A DNA stretch of 64,000 nt from an uncultured Lachnospiraceae bacterium (GTDB lineage: Bacteria > Bacillota > Clostridia > Lachnospirales > Lachnospiraceae): positions 1-64,000 of the forward strand of contig CAMNRH010000001.1 of NCBI GenBank assembly GCA_946552115.1, given 5' to 3'. Positions 26,571 to 34,803 of the stretch are shown here, in pieces (position 1 is the first letter of the stretch; each line of letters starts with the position of its first letter). The position numbers and the translations under genes were made by a program. Below the pieces are notes generated by a model. It saw only the letters and a list, made by a program, of their open reading frames with translations, did not search any database and was not told the origin of the DNA.

Positions 26571-27722
26571 TTACATCACACCAAAAATCGCCATAAAGGT
26601 TCCGGCCGCAACCGCCGTACCGATAACTCCGGCTACATTCGGCCCCATCGCGTGCATTAAAAGGAAGTTGGTCGGATCCGCCTCCGCGCCCACCTTCTGC
26701 GATACGCGGGCAGCCATCGGAACTGCGGATACTCCTGCAGAACCAATCAGCGGATTTACCTTGCCGTGGGTAGCGACACACATCAGCTTTCCGAAAAGCA
26801 CACCTGCCGCCGTACCAAAGGCAAAGGCCACCAGACCGAGAATGACAATCTTAATCGTATCCCAGTTAAGGAACGCCTCCGCGCTGGTGGTTGCTCCTAC
26901 AGACGTACCAAGCAGGATAACGACAATGTACATCAGTGCGTTGGACGCCGTATCAACCAGCTGCCTTACCACTCCGGATTCGCGGAACAGGTTTCCAAGC
27001 ATCAGCATGCCCACAAGCGGCGCTGTCGTAGGAAGAATCGTACATACCACGATCGTGACAATAATCGGGAACAGAATCCTCTCAAGCTTTGATACCGGCC
27101 TTAGCTGCTCCATCTTAATCTTACGCTCCTTCTCGGTCGTAAGAAGCTTCATAATCGGCGGCTGGATAATCGGCACCAGAGACATATAAGAGTATGCCGC
27201 TACCGCGATTGGGCCTAGAATCGCCGTCTGCTGCAGCTTCCCCGCAAGGAAAATAGAGGTAGGTCCGTCCGCGCCTCCGATAATGGAAATCGCCGCGGCC
27301 GCCTTATCGGAAAAGCCCATCGCCATAGCTCCGAGATAAGCCGCGAAAATACCAAACTGTGCCGCCGCACCGAGGAGGAAGCTCTTCGGATTGGCAATCA
27401 GCGGTCCGAAATCTGTCATTGCCCCGACGCCGAGGAAAATCAGCGACGGCAGGATTGCCCACTCGTCTAACAGATAAAAGTAATAAAGCAATCCGCCTGC
27501 TCCGTTGGCAGAGTCCTCGATATGCATCATAATATCCGGATAAATATTCACAAGAAGCATACCAAACGCAATCGGTACAAGAAGCAGAGGTTCGAATCCA
27601 AATTTAATTGCTAAAAACAGGAAAAAACATGCCACGGCAATCATAATCAGATTGCCCCATGTGAGACTGAAAAAAGCTGTCTGCTGCACGAGGTTTCCCA
27701 ATGTTGACGTTATATATTCCAT
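26571..27722 (-). CDS. oadB: Sodium-translocating decarboxylase beta subunit
   Basis: 383 residues, about eleven hydrophobic segments. Family marks are DFGPLIANPKSFLLGAAAQF, SIIGGADGPTSIFLAGKL (about 145-162, Na+ site region) and PLIGSAGVSAVPMAARVSQ near the end. The subunit decarboxylates carboxybiotin and exports Na+. ATG with GGAGGTTAAGAA upstream. In this cluster it could serve both carboxyltransferases. Confidence 0.96.
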   Translation of the reverse strand: MEYITSTLGNLVQQTAFFSLTWGNLIMIAVACFFLFLAIKFGFEPLLLVPIAFGMLLVNIYPDIMMHIEDSANGAGGLLYYFYLLDEWAILPSLIFLGVGAMTDFGPLIANPKSFLLGAAAQFGIFAAYLGAMAMGFSDKAAAAISIIGGADGPTSIFLAGKLQQTAILGPIAVAAYSYMSLVPIIQPPIMKLLTTEKERKIKMEQLRPVSKLERILFPIIVTIVVCTILPTTAPLVGMLMLGNLFRESGVVRQLVDTASNALMYIVVILLGTSVGATTSAEAFLNWDTIKIVILGLVAFAFGTAAGVLFGKLMCVATHGKVNPLIGSAGVSAVPMAARVSQKVGAEADPTNFLLMHAMGPNVAGVIGTAVAAGTFMAIFGVM

Positions 27723-27759
27723 TTCTTAACCTCCAGTCGTATAAGTGTATGAGAGACAA

Positions 27760-28134
27760 TTAATTTAATGTCGCTAATACTGCCCCGGATTCAATTGCGT
27801 CGCCGACAGCCGCGTCAATACTTGCAACCGTTCCGTCCTCCGGCGCTACAACCGGGATCTCCATCTTCATTGCCTCAATAATCACTACAGTATCGCCTTT
27901 CTTTACACTCTGTCCGACGCTCGCTTCAATCTTAAATACCTTTCCTGCCGCTCCTGCTTTTACCGGAATAGAGCCCGCGCCTGCCGGAGCCGCCGGTTTT
28001 GCCGGAACCGCCGGTTTTACAGGCGCCGCTTTCGGAGCCGCCGCTCTTGCCGCTGCCGGAGCGCTGCCGGCTAACGCCTCTTCAACCGTTACGTCATATA
28101 CATTTCCGTTTACTGTAATCGTATAATTTTTCAT
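27760..28134 (-). CDS. Biotin carrier protein of the decarboxylase
   Basis: 124 residues. A short N-terminal segment (YTITVNGNVYDVTVEEA) is followed by an Ala/Pro-rich flexible linker (about 24-52) and a biotinyl domain (about 55-124) with the biotinylation motif EAMKMEIPV (Lys in MKM). It shuttles carboxybiotin from the carboxyltransferases to the membrane beta subunit, equal to the 1.3S subunit in transcarboxylase terms. ATG with GGAGGATATTAGAAG. Located between oadB and the gamma-like gene. Confidence 0.95.
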   Translation of the reverse strand: MKNYTITVNGNVYDVTVEEALAGSAPAAARAAAPKAAPVKPAVPAKPAAPAGAGSIPVKAGAAGKVFKIEASVGQSVKKGDTVVIIEAMKMEIPVVAPEDGTVASIDAAVGDAIESGAVLATLN

Positions 28135-28159
28135 CTTCTAATATCCTCCTCAATCTAAA

Positions 28160-28927
28160 TTATGCTTTCCATTTATTTGACGGACGCCGTCTGATACTGC
28201 GCACAACAAAGCCGTCCGTGCCTGTGCCTTCATAGGATGCAATCGCCGCCGAAATAACCGCGATTAATTCCAAATCGTCTGTCTCCTCCTCTGCTTCCGC
28301 CGGAACCGGCGCGGCCGCCGGGGCCTCGGACACAGAGACCTCTTTCGGTTTCCTGAAAGCCGCCTCAATCTTCGGAATAAATCCAAACAAAGAAATAATC
28401 AGGGAAATAAATATCAGTACCGCAAATACGGTACCCATTCCGAGAAGCGTGTTAAGCCCTGACTTAGTAAGAATCTCGGACATCGTATTCTCCGCGTTTA
28501 CCGTTACACTTTCCAAAAACGATTTCTCATCAAAGGAAAATACAACCTCGGCATTTTTATTTTCATACTTCACAGGCATGGACACATCCACCCCGTCCGC
28601 ATCCGCCTCATAGGTAAAATCGCCGTGGCTTACATATGCCCCGCATTCATCAATCCCTGCCCTCCAGCTTTCCACCGCACTGGTCAGGCTTTCCGGCGTC
28701 ACCTGAAGACCTGTTGACATAATCTGATAATTCTGTGCAAATTCTGAATAGCTCTTCCACTGCTCCAAAGTGACGTCGTCCACCGAATTGCAGTATTCTA
28801 TCAGAAATTCTACTGTCTGCCCGACAAGCGCTTCATCGTAGGTCACCGGCTCGTCCGTTTTCGCACAGCCGGTAAAACATAGAAGCGTAAGCATCAGGCA
28901 GAGCAATAAGCTAATTTTTCTTTTCAC
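28160..28927 (-). CDS. OadG-family gamma subunit with extracytoplasmic lipoprotein domain
   Basis: 255 residues, GTG start. Unusually long for OadG (about 80-100 residues in classical systems): a lipoprotein signal with FTGC (Cys20), an extracytoplasmic domain (about 21-135), then the typical OadG parts, a transmembrane helix (about 148-172, GMGTVFAVLIFISLIISLFG), an Ala/Pro/Glu linker and a C-terminal AVISAAIASYEG-type helix with VVRSIRRRPSNKWK. The classical gamma subunit holds the complex together. The outside domain is of unknown function. Whether the lipobox is really processed cannot be told from sequence. Confidence 0.85.
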   Translation of the reverse strand: MKRKISLLLCLMLTLLCFTGCAKTDEPVTYDEALVGQTVEFLIEYCNSVDDVTLEQWKSYSEFAQNYQIMSTGLQVTPESLTSAVESWRAGIDECGAYVSHGDFTYEADADGVDVSMPVKYENKNAEVVFSFDEKSFLESVTVNAENTMSEILTKSGLNTLLGMGTVFAVLIFISLIISLFGFIPKIEAAFRKPKEVSVSEAPAAAPVPAEAEEETDDLELIAVISAAIASYEGTGTDGFVVRSIRRRPSNKWKA

Positions 28928-28941
28928 TTTGCCTCACCTCT

Positions 28942-30381
28942 CTATACTGTCCCATGCTTTTTCAAAGGACGCTCTTCTCTCTTTGTGAACAGCATCTCAA
29001 ATGCTCCGATGATATATTTTCTTGTCTCTGCAGGCTCGATAATCGTATCCACATACCCTCTTCTGGCCGCGGAAAGCGGGCTTGACTGAAGTTCCTTATA
29101 TTCCGCCGCCTTTTCCTTAATCGTATCCGCATCCTGATCCGCGTACATAATTTTAGCCGCAAGATTTGCATCCATCATACCAATCTCAGCCGCCGGCCAT
29201 GCATACACCATATCCGCCCCGATTGCCTTGCTGTTCATCGCAACATATGCGCTTCCAAAGGCTTTCCCGATAATGACATTCACCTTCGGCACCGTAGCAT
29301 TGGCAAAGGTATAGGTAAGCTTCGCAGCCGCCTTTGCAAGTCCCTTTTCCGAACATTTTGACGCCGCAAATCCGGATACGTTCGTAAGGGTAAGCACCGG
29401 AATTTGAAACGCATCGCAGAATTCTACAAACTCCGCCGCTTTTCTCGCTCCGCCTACAGATAAGGAGCCGTCAAATTCATCGACAGCTTCACCGTTTTCA
29501 TCGTATACCTTTGAGCGGTTTGCAGCCGCGCCCACCGTCACGCCGTTTAAGCGGATAAAGCCCGTTACCATATCCTTTGCATAATGCTTCTTTGTCTCGA
29601 AGAAAACGCCGCTGTCAGAAATCTCAGCAAGGGCAATGGCCGTATCCTCCGCCGCATGTTCAAGATCTGCACAGACCCGGTTCAAATCGTCCGTACATTC
29701 ACCGTAAGCCGCCTCTTCCTCATTGTTGCACGGCAACATACATACAAGGGCGCGTATATTTTCAAAAATCTCTTCCTCTGTTCCTATATCGTCTACAAGG
29801 CCCGCTTTTTCGCTCTGGAACTGTGCCGTAGAGGTATCGCATCTGGAAATTTCATTTCCCGGTATCGCATTTGGGGAATTTACAAATAATCTCGCCTTTG
29901 TCCTCTCCATAAATGTGAAATCCGAAAGTGCGGGCACAACGGACAAACCGCCGCCGCATGTTCCGAAAATTGCCGTAATCTGCGGAATCACACCGGATGC
30001 AAGAGACTGCTTCATATACAAAGAACCAAACGCCTCAAGCGCATCGGTAGCCTCCTGAAGTCTCAGTCCCGCACAGTCAACAAGCCCAATCACAGGCGCT
30101 CCCATTTTCATCGCCATATCATAAATATTTGCAATCTTTTTCGCGTGCATCTCGCCGATTGCTCCGTTTAATACAGAAGCATCCTGGCTGTATACATACA
30201 CCAAATTTCCGTCAATGACTCCGTATCCGGTAATGACACCGTCCGCCGGGGTATCCTTTTCCTGCAGGTTGAAATCTGTGGCCCTGGCAGTAACCGCGCC
30301 GCCAATCTCAACAAAGCTTCCTGCGTCAAGCATCGCTGCTATACGACTGCAGGCTGCATTTTCCGTTGCTATGTTGCCCAT
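28942..30381 (-). CDS. Acyl-CoA carboxyltransferase (MmdA / 12S-like)
   Basis: 479 residues from the ATG at 30381 (GGAGGGCTACAAT). Crotonase-fold carboxyltransferase N- and C-halves; IFGTCGGGLSVVPALSDFTFM and INV-type glycines mark the first oxyanion site, and AFGSAYVAMNSKAIGADMVYAWP with MDANLAAKIM the second. The family carries out carboxyl transfer between an acyl-CoA (methylmalonyl-, malonyl- or glutaconyl-CoA) and biotin. It is somewhat short of MmdA (about 510 residues), and the substrate cannot be called. First gene of a cluster that also holds an oxaloacetate-type carboxyltransferase. Confidence 0.88.
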   Translation of the reverse strand: MGNIATENAACSRIAAMLDAGSFVEIGGAVTARATDFNLQEKDTPADGVITGYGVIDGNLVYVYSQDASVLNGAIGEMHAKKIANIYDMAMKMGAPVIGLVDCAGLRLQEATDALEAFGSLYMKQSLASGVIPQITAIFGTCGGGLSVVPALSDFTFMERTKARLFVNSPNAIPGNEISRCDTSTAQFQSEKAGLVDDIGTEEEIFENIRALVCMLPCNNEEEAAYGECTDDLNRVCADLEHAAEDTAIALAEISDSGVFFETKKHYAKDMVTGFIRLNGVTVGAAANRSKVYDENGEAVDEFDGSLSVGGARKAAEFVEFCDAFQIPVLTLTNVSGFAASKCSEKGLAKAAAKLTYTFANATVPKVNVIIGKAFGSAYVAMNSKAIGADMVYAWPAAEIGMMDANLAAKIMYADQDADTIKEKAAEYKELQSSPLSAARRGYVDTIIEPAETRKYIIGAFEMLFTKREERPLKKHGTV

Positions 30382-30440
30382 ATTGTAGCCCTCCATTTTT
30401 CTTACATATTTTAAAAGTAAAACCAATTTATGCCTATTAT

Positions 30441-30469
30441 ATTATAGCCCCTTTTCGAAAGGACTGCAA
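30441..30469 (-). promoter_or_regulatory. SigA-type promoter for the decarboxylase cluster
   Basis: On the minus strand TTGCAG (30469-30464), 17 bases, TATAAT (30446-30441), about 50 bases before the first gene. The spacer holds an imperfect palindrome CCTTTTCGAAAGG that could be an operator. Confidence 0.7.
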
Positions 30470-30509
30470 CAATTTTTCTATATTTTTTGTTAATCTCTTC
30501 ACATAACAA

Positions 30510-30552
30510 AAAAGTCCGGAAAATGATATTTTATTATCACTTTTGGACTTTT
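30510..30552 (-). terminator. Terminator after the YcxB-like gene
   Basis: On the minus strand AAAAGTCC pairs with GGACTTTT around a loop that itself contains a second imperfect stem (TGATA/TATCA), followed by TTTTTTG. It separates the YcxB-like gene from the promoter of the decarboxylase cluster. Confidence 0.75.
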
Positions 30553-30565
30553 CACATTCACACTG

Positions 30566-31162
30566 TCATAACTTCTTTATTTTATTTTTTGCTTTCGGAC
30601 ACCTTTCCAGCAAAAAGCCTTTCAGGTCTTCTATATCTGCATCTATAAGAGCCTCTTTCGGAAAACCAATTACAGCCCTTATATTTCTTTCCGTTTTTAT
30701 AACGATACCAAAGGCCCGGTCTGACTCCAGTAATTTTATCACCCGATCATATTCGAATGCACGGGTCTTTATTTTGGTCACACTGTCAAAATGGTCCTCA
30801 TAAAAATCCAGCTGCGAAGTAATATTTTTTCCGTTCTTTTCTTTTCTGTGCCTGTACATTAACTCTGCGTCTCCCGCCGCCGTCGCCCGCACCGCGCGTC
30901 TCCAAACCGTGCGGTTTATAATCATGGCCGCAATAGAAAGCGCCGCCCACGCGGCAAAAAACTTCACAAAAAAGAACAGCAGACCGGACAATGTCCCGCC
31001 GCCCGGATGACCGTAAATAAACATAAATACAAGCACAAGAATTCCCAGTGCCGCACAGACAAACCGCATTGTAATCTCACTGTTATCCGCATCGAACAGC
31101 TCGCAGACAGGTTCCAGCGTTTCTATAGATTCTTTGTATTTTACACGGTATTTATACGCCAT
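30566..31162 (-). CDS. YcxB-like domain membrane protein
   Basis: 198 residues. An N-terminal soluble segment, two transmembrane helices (about 32-50 and 60-82) and a C-terminal YcxB-like beta domain with ITSQLDFYEDHFDSVT, FEYDRVIKLLES, FGIVIKTERNIRAVIGFPKEAL. The domain is common in Clostridia and has no defined function. ATG with AAAGGAAATCAC. Single gene with its own terminator. Confidence 0.75.
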   Translation of the reverse strand: MAYKYRVKYKESIETLEPVCELFDADNSEITMRFVCAALGILVLVFMFIYGHPGGGTLSGLLFFFVKFFAAWAALSIAAMIINRTVWRRAVRATAAGDAELMYRHRKEKNGKNITSQLDFYEDHFDSVTKIKTRAFEYDRVIKLLESDRAFGIVIKTERNIRAVIGFPKEALIDADIEDLKGFLLERCPKAKNKIKKL

Positions 31163-31218
31163 GTGATTTCCTTTCTTTATAAAACAATTTTATAATTTTC
31201 AGAACATTTTTGCTATGC

Positions 31219-31239
31219 AAAAAAGCGAGGGCATCGCTT
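31219..31239 (-). terminator. Terminator after the peptide symporter gene
   Basis: On the minus strand AAGCGA (31239-31234) pairs with TCGCTT (31228-31223) around a five-base loop, followed by TTTTGC. Confidence 0.6.
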
Positions 31240-31301
31240 CAAAGCCAGACACAGCCATTTCACGACACCCCTGCTTATGTAAGCATGAAAGTAATTTAAG
31301 C

Positions 31302-32651
31302 TTATTCTCCTTCAACCATTCTGTCAACTTTGCCGGAGAAAACAAGCATAATCAAACCACAAGCAATAATCACAACCGCAACTCCGCCGTAGCCCTTGAT
31401 GAAATCAATCTTGGAAAGCCAGTTGTAAAGCATTGCGCTTCCCTGTGAAGCGAAGAAGATTGCAAGCGGCCATACGCCAAGCAGTGTTCCCAAAAGCTTC
31501 TTCGGAGAATATTTACTAATAAACGCATTTCCCAGAGGCGAGAAGATAACCTCGCCGACAGTCATAAATACTGCTGCAAGCACGATAATCCAGATACCTA
31601 CCGGATCCTTTGTTCCGGAACCGCAGAGAACTGCCGCAAGTACCATTGTTGCCGGAGTAAGGCCAAGGATAATGATTCCAAGAGCCGTCTTCTTAAACAT
31701 ACCGATATCGCCCTGCGGTCTTTGTCTCATCTTCGCCCAGATTCCTGCAAATACCGGACAGAGAATAATACAAAGCAATCCGTTCATAGAATCAAACCAG
31801 GCCGTCGGCATTGTAAAGGAGCCGATATTCCAGTTCGCCCATCCAAGGCCGGCCTCGCTTGTAGGACCGAATTCGAAGTATACCGGATTGTACACCATAT
31901 ACCAGATGAGCCAGAAAATACCGGAGAATATTGTTACAATGATGATAGCGGCTACACGGTTTTTCTCAAGCTTCGTAAGCGGAGCCGTATCTTTTTCAGC
32001 CTTGTTGATATCTTCCACACGGTTATCTACAAGGAACGGCTTCTTTCCGGCGTCGCCGAAGAATTTCATTCCGAAGATCCACCATGCACAGTCAACAAAC
32101 AGCGCGATTGCACAGGCAAGGAACATCACACGGTATCCGGCCGCGCCTGCAAGAAGCGACAGGAATGTCGTTCCGCTGAAAGAACCGATATTTACGAAAG
32201 AATACTGAAGACTGAATACGGTATCCAGCTCATCCGCGTCAGCTAACGGGAACAGACGTCCGTTGATACCGGATACATTTCCTTTAAAGAAACCTGTTCC
32301 GACAGCAACAAGGATCACGCAGGCCCAAAGCATTCCAAGCCCGTTTGCTTTCCACGCACAGAGATAACCGGCTCCCATCATGATCTCCCCAAGAGGAACA
32401 AGAAGACGGGGACTTGCCCAGCGGTCCGCAATATATCCGCCGATAACCGGTGTGATATAAGTAAACGCTACCAGATTGGCCGACATAGTCGCCGCTACAG
32501 ACTTATCAAGTCCAAGTCCTCCGTTTATCGCTTCTGCCGCGATAAAGATCGTAAGTCCCCATTTAGCGGCATAATATGCAAGTCTCTCAAATGTAAATGA
32601 CAAACAGCATACATAAAAGCCAAACGGAAACCCTTTTTTTGTTTTTCCCAT
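31302..32651 (-). CDS. POT-family peptide:proton symporter (MFS)
   Basis: 449 residues from the ATG at 32651 (GGAGGGTGAAACTC before it), with about twelve to fourteen transmembrane helices. POT signs are FERLAYYAAKWG near the N-terminus (a partial ExxERFxYY motif, the first Glu is absent), GGYIADRWASPR (about 74-85) and GTGFFKGNVSGING (about 118-131, equivalent of GTGFFKPN). Such proteins import di- and tripeptides with protons. The loss of the first Glu of the ExxER motif may alter proton coupling. Divergent from a Xaa-Pro aminopeptidase, fitting peptide use. Confidence 0.85.
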   Translation of the reverse strand: MGKTKKGFPFGFYVCCLSFTFERLAYYAAKWGLTIFIAAEAINGGLGLDKSVAATMSANLVAFTYITPVIGGYIADRWASPRLLVPLGEIMMGAGYLCAWKANGLGMLWACVILVAVGTGFFKGNVSGINGRLFPLADADELDTVFSLQYSFVNIGSFSGTTFLSLLAGAAGYRVMFLACAIALFVDCAWWIFGMKFFGDAGKKPFLVDNRVEDINKAEKDTAPLTKLEKNRVAAIIIVTIFSGIFWLIWYMVYNPVYFEFGPTSEAGLGWANWNIGSFTMPTAWFDSMNGLLCIILCPVFAGIWAKMRQRPQGDIGMFKKTALGIIILGLTPATMVLAAVLCGSGTKDPVGIWIIVLAAVFMTVGEVIFSPLGNAFISKYSPKKLLGTLLGVWPLAIFFASQGSAMLYNWLSKIDFIKGYGGVAVVIIACGLIMLVFSGKVDRMVEGE

Positions 32652-32714
32652 GAGTTTCACCCTCCAAATTATAAATTTTGCTTTCATTTCGTTAAAAGCA
32701 ACAAATAAAAGCAT

Positions 32715-32743
32715 TTGACATTATGATGTTATCACAAGATAAC
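32715..32743 (+). promoter_or_regulatory. Promoter with overlapping inverted repeat, upstream of the Xaa-Pro aminopeptidase
   Basis: Plus-strand TTGACA (32715-32720), 17 bases, GATAAC (32738-32743). The perfect inverted repeat GTTATC-ACAA-GATAAC (32728-32743) covers the -10 box. On the opposite strand TTGTAT-N17-TAACAT occupies the same stretch and could serve the peptide symporter, so one operator could control both divergent genes. Confidence 0.5.
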
Positions 32744-32885
32744 CAAAAATACAATACAAACTTTTAAGAAAAACTTAAGTATTCCCATTGTTAATTTTAT
32801 AATTATTTTATAAACAGTGCCAATATCCCGCAATTTATGCTAAAATAGCAGCAGAATGATTATCATGTAAGGAGGTTTTCTATCT

Positions 32886-34673
32886 ATGAACGCAGCAGAA
32901 AGAATTGCAAAATTACGTGCGCTTATGACGGAAAGAGGCATAGACGCTTACATTGTCCCGACAGCCGACTTCCACCAGAGCGAATATGTGGGGGAGCATT
33001 TCAAGGCCCGCAAATTCATCACCGGCTTTTCCGGCTCCTACGGAACCGCGGTTATTACAAAGGACGACGGCGGCCTGTGGACAGACGGAAGGTATTTCTT
33101 CCAGGCTGAAAATGAGCTTAAGGGAAGCGGGGTCAGACTGATGAAAATGTTCGTGGGCGATACCCCGTCTATTCCCGAATACTTACGGTCACAGCTTCCG
33201 GCAGGCGGTGTCGTCGGCTTTGACGGCCGTGTTGTCTCTATGGGGGAAGGGCAGGAATATGAAGAAGCATTCTGCTCCAAAAATATCAAGATTAACTATT
33301 CCGAAGATCTGATTGACGCGATATGGGAAGACCGCCCGGCGCTGTCGACAAAACCTGCTTTTTTCCTGGAGGACAAATATTCCGGCGAAAGCGTCTCCTC
33401 CAAGCTTGCGCGCGTGCGTAAAGTCATGGAAGAACGCGGCGCGGATACCCATATCGTCGCCTCCCTGGACGATATCTGCTGGCTTTTCAATATCCGGGGC
33501 GACGATATTGATTTCTTTCCGCTTCTTCTTTCCTACGCGGTAATCACGCCGGAAGCTGTCGAATTATACGTCGACGATTCCAAGCTTGATGGCCGCATCC
33601 ATGGGGAATTAGAGAAAAACCAGGTAAATATCCATCCCTATAACGATATTTATGAGGATATTAAGAATTTACATAAGGACAGCCTGGTTATGATTGACCC
33701 CATGAAGATGAACTATGCCCTCTACAGAAACATTCCCTGTAAAATTATCGAGACGCCAAACCCGACCATCCTTATGAAAGCCATGAAAAACCCGACGGAG
33801 CTTGAAAACATCAGAAAGGCCCATATCAAAGACGGCGTCGCTGTCACAAAATTCATGTACTGGATAAAAACACGCTATGATAAGGAAACGATTACCGAAT
33901 TAAGTTCAGCGGACAAGCTCACCTCTTTACGCGCCGCACAGGAGGGCTATATCCGCGACAGCTTCGAACCCTTATGCGCCTTTGCCGACCACGCGGCAAT
34001 GATGCATTATTCTCCGAGCGCGGAATCCGATGTAACGCTTCAATCCGGCGCATTTTTCTTAAACGATACCGGCGGCGGTTATTTCGAGGGTTCCACAGAT
34101 ATTACAAGAACCTTTGTATTAGGCTCTGTGGATCCGCAGATGAAGAAATATTTCACTGCCGTTGTCCGCGCTATGATGCGCCTGTCCCGGGCAAACTTCC
34201 TCTACGGCTGTTACGGCTATAACCTTGACGTCCTGGCACGCGGCCCCATCTGGGATCTTAATTTGGATTATCAATGCGGCACCGGACACGGCGTCGGCTA
34301 TCTCGGCAATATCCATGAAGCGCCGACCGGTTTCCGCTGGTATGTTGTTCCGAGTAAGAATGAGCATCATCAGCTGGAGGAGGGCATGGTAATTACTGAC
34401 GAACCGGGAATTTATGAGGACGGCAAATTTGGAATCCGGATTGAAAATGAATTCATTGTGAAAAAAGGCGTTCAGAACAAATACGGACAGTTTATGCATT
34501 TTGAAACCATCACTTTTGCTCCCATAGATTTAGACGGAATTGCCCCGGAGGAAATGAGCCGGGACGAACGGGAATGGCTGAACCAATACCACAAAGACGT
34601 ATATGAAAAAATCGGCCCCTATCTGACAGAGGAAGAAAGAGTATGGCTCAAAGAATATACAAGAGAAATTTAA
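32886..34673 (+). CDS. Xaa-Pro aminopeptidase (M24B, aminopeptidase P family)
   Basis: 595 residues, the long three-domain type of aminopeptidase P (two creatinase-like N domains and a C-terminal pita-bread domain plus an extra C-terminal segment). N-domain start is AYIVPTADFHQSEY with ARKFITGFSGSYG. Metal ligands lie in FFLNDTGGGYFEGSTDITRT-type residues (two Asp), GTGHGVGY (His), ITDEPGIYE (Glu) and IRIENEF (Glu). No signal peptide, so cytoplasmic, removing N-terminal residues before proline from imported peptides. Strong SD AAGGAGG about 9 bases before the ATG. Own promoter; ends at a strong terminator. Confidence 0.95.
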   Translation: MNAAERIAKLRALMTERGIDAYIVPTADFHQSEYVGEHFKARKFITGFSGSYGTAVITKDDGGLWTDGRYFFQAENELKGSGVRLMKMFVGDTPSIPEYLRSQLPAGGVVGFDGRVVSMGEGQEYEEAFCSKNIKINYSEDLIDAIWEDRPALSTKPAFFLEDKYSGESVSSKLARVRKVMEERGADTHIVASLDDICWLFNIRGDDIDFFPLLLSYAVITPEAVELYVDDSKLDGRIHGELEKNQVNIHPYNDIYEDIKNLHKDSLVMIDPMKMNYALYRNIPCKIIETPNPTILMKAMKNPTELENIRKAHIKDGVAVTKFMYWIKTRYDKETITELSSADKLTSLRAAQEGYIRDSFEPLCAFADHAAMMHYSPSAESDVTLQSGAFFLNDTGGGYFEGSTDITRTFVLGSVDPQMKKYFTAVVRAMMRLSRANFLYGCYGYNLDVLARGPIWDLNLDYQCGTGHGVGYLGNIHEAPTGFRWYVVPSKNEHHQLEEGMVITDEPGIYEDGKFGIRIENEFIVKKGVQNKYGQFMHFETITFAPIDLDGIAPEEMSRDEREWLNQYHKDVYEKIGPYLTEEERVWLKEYTREI

Positions 34674-34710
34674 GTTTTATATGCATTGCGTTTATGCGAT
34701 ACCGCAAATA

Positions 34711-34765
34711 AACAACCGGGTTACAGGACAGGTACTGACGCTGACCATCCTGTAACCCGGTTGTT
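34711..34765. terminator. Strong bidirectional terminator between convergent genes
   Basis: Perfect 18-bp inverted repeat (34711-34728 and 34748-34765) containing CCGGGTTACAGGA / TCCTGTAACCCGG, followed by T-rich ATCTGTTTATTTG on the plus strand and by TTATTTG on the minus strand. Confidence 0.88.
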
Positions 34766-34803
34766 ATCTGTTTATTTGGATAAACAACATATTAAATTAT
34801 CAT

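Noticed and set aside
28942..30426. Longer start of the acyl-CoA carboxyltransferase at 30426
   Set aside because: The region before 30381 falls close to the promoter and holds the SD (GGAGGG) for the ATG at 30381.
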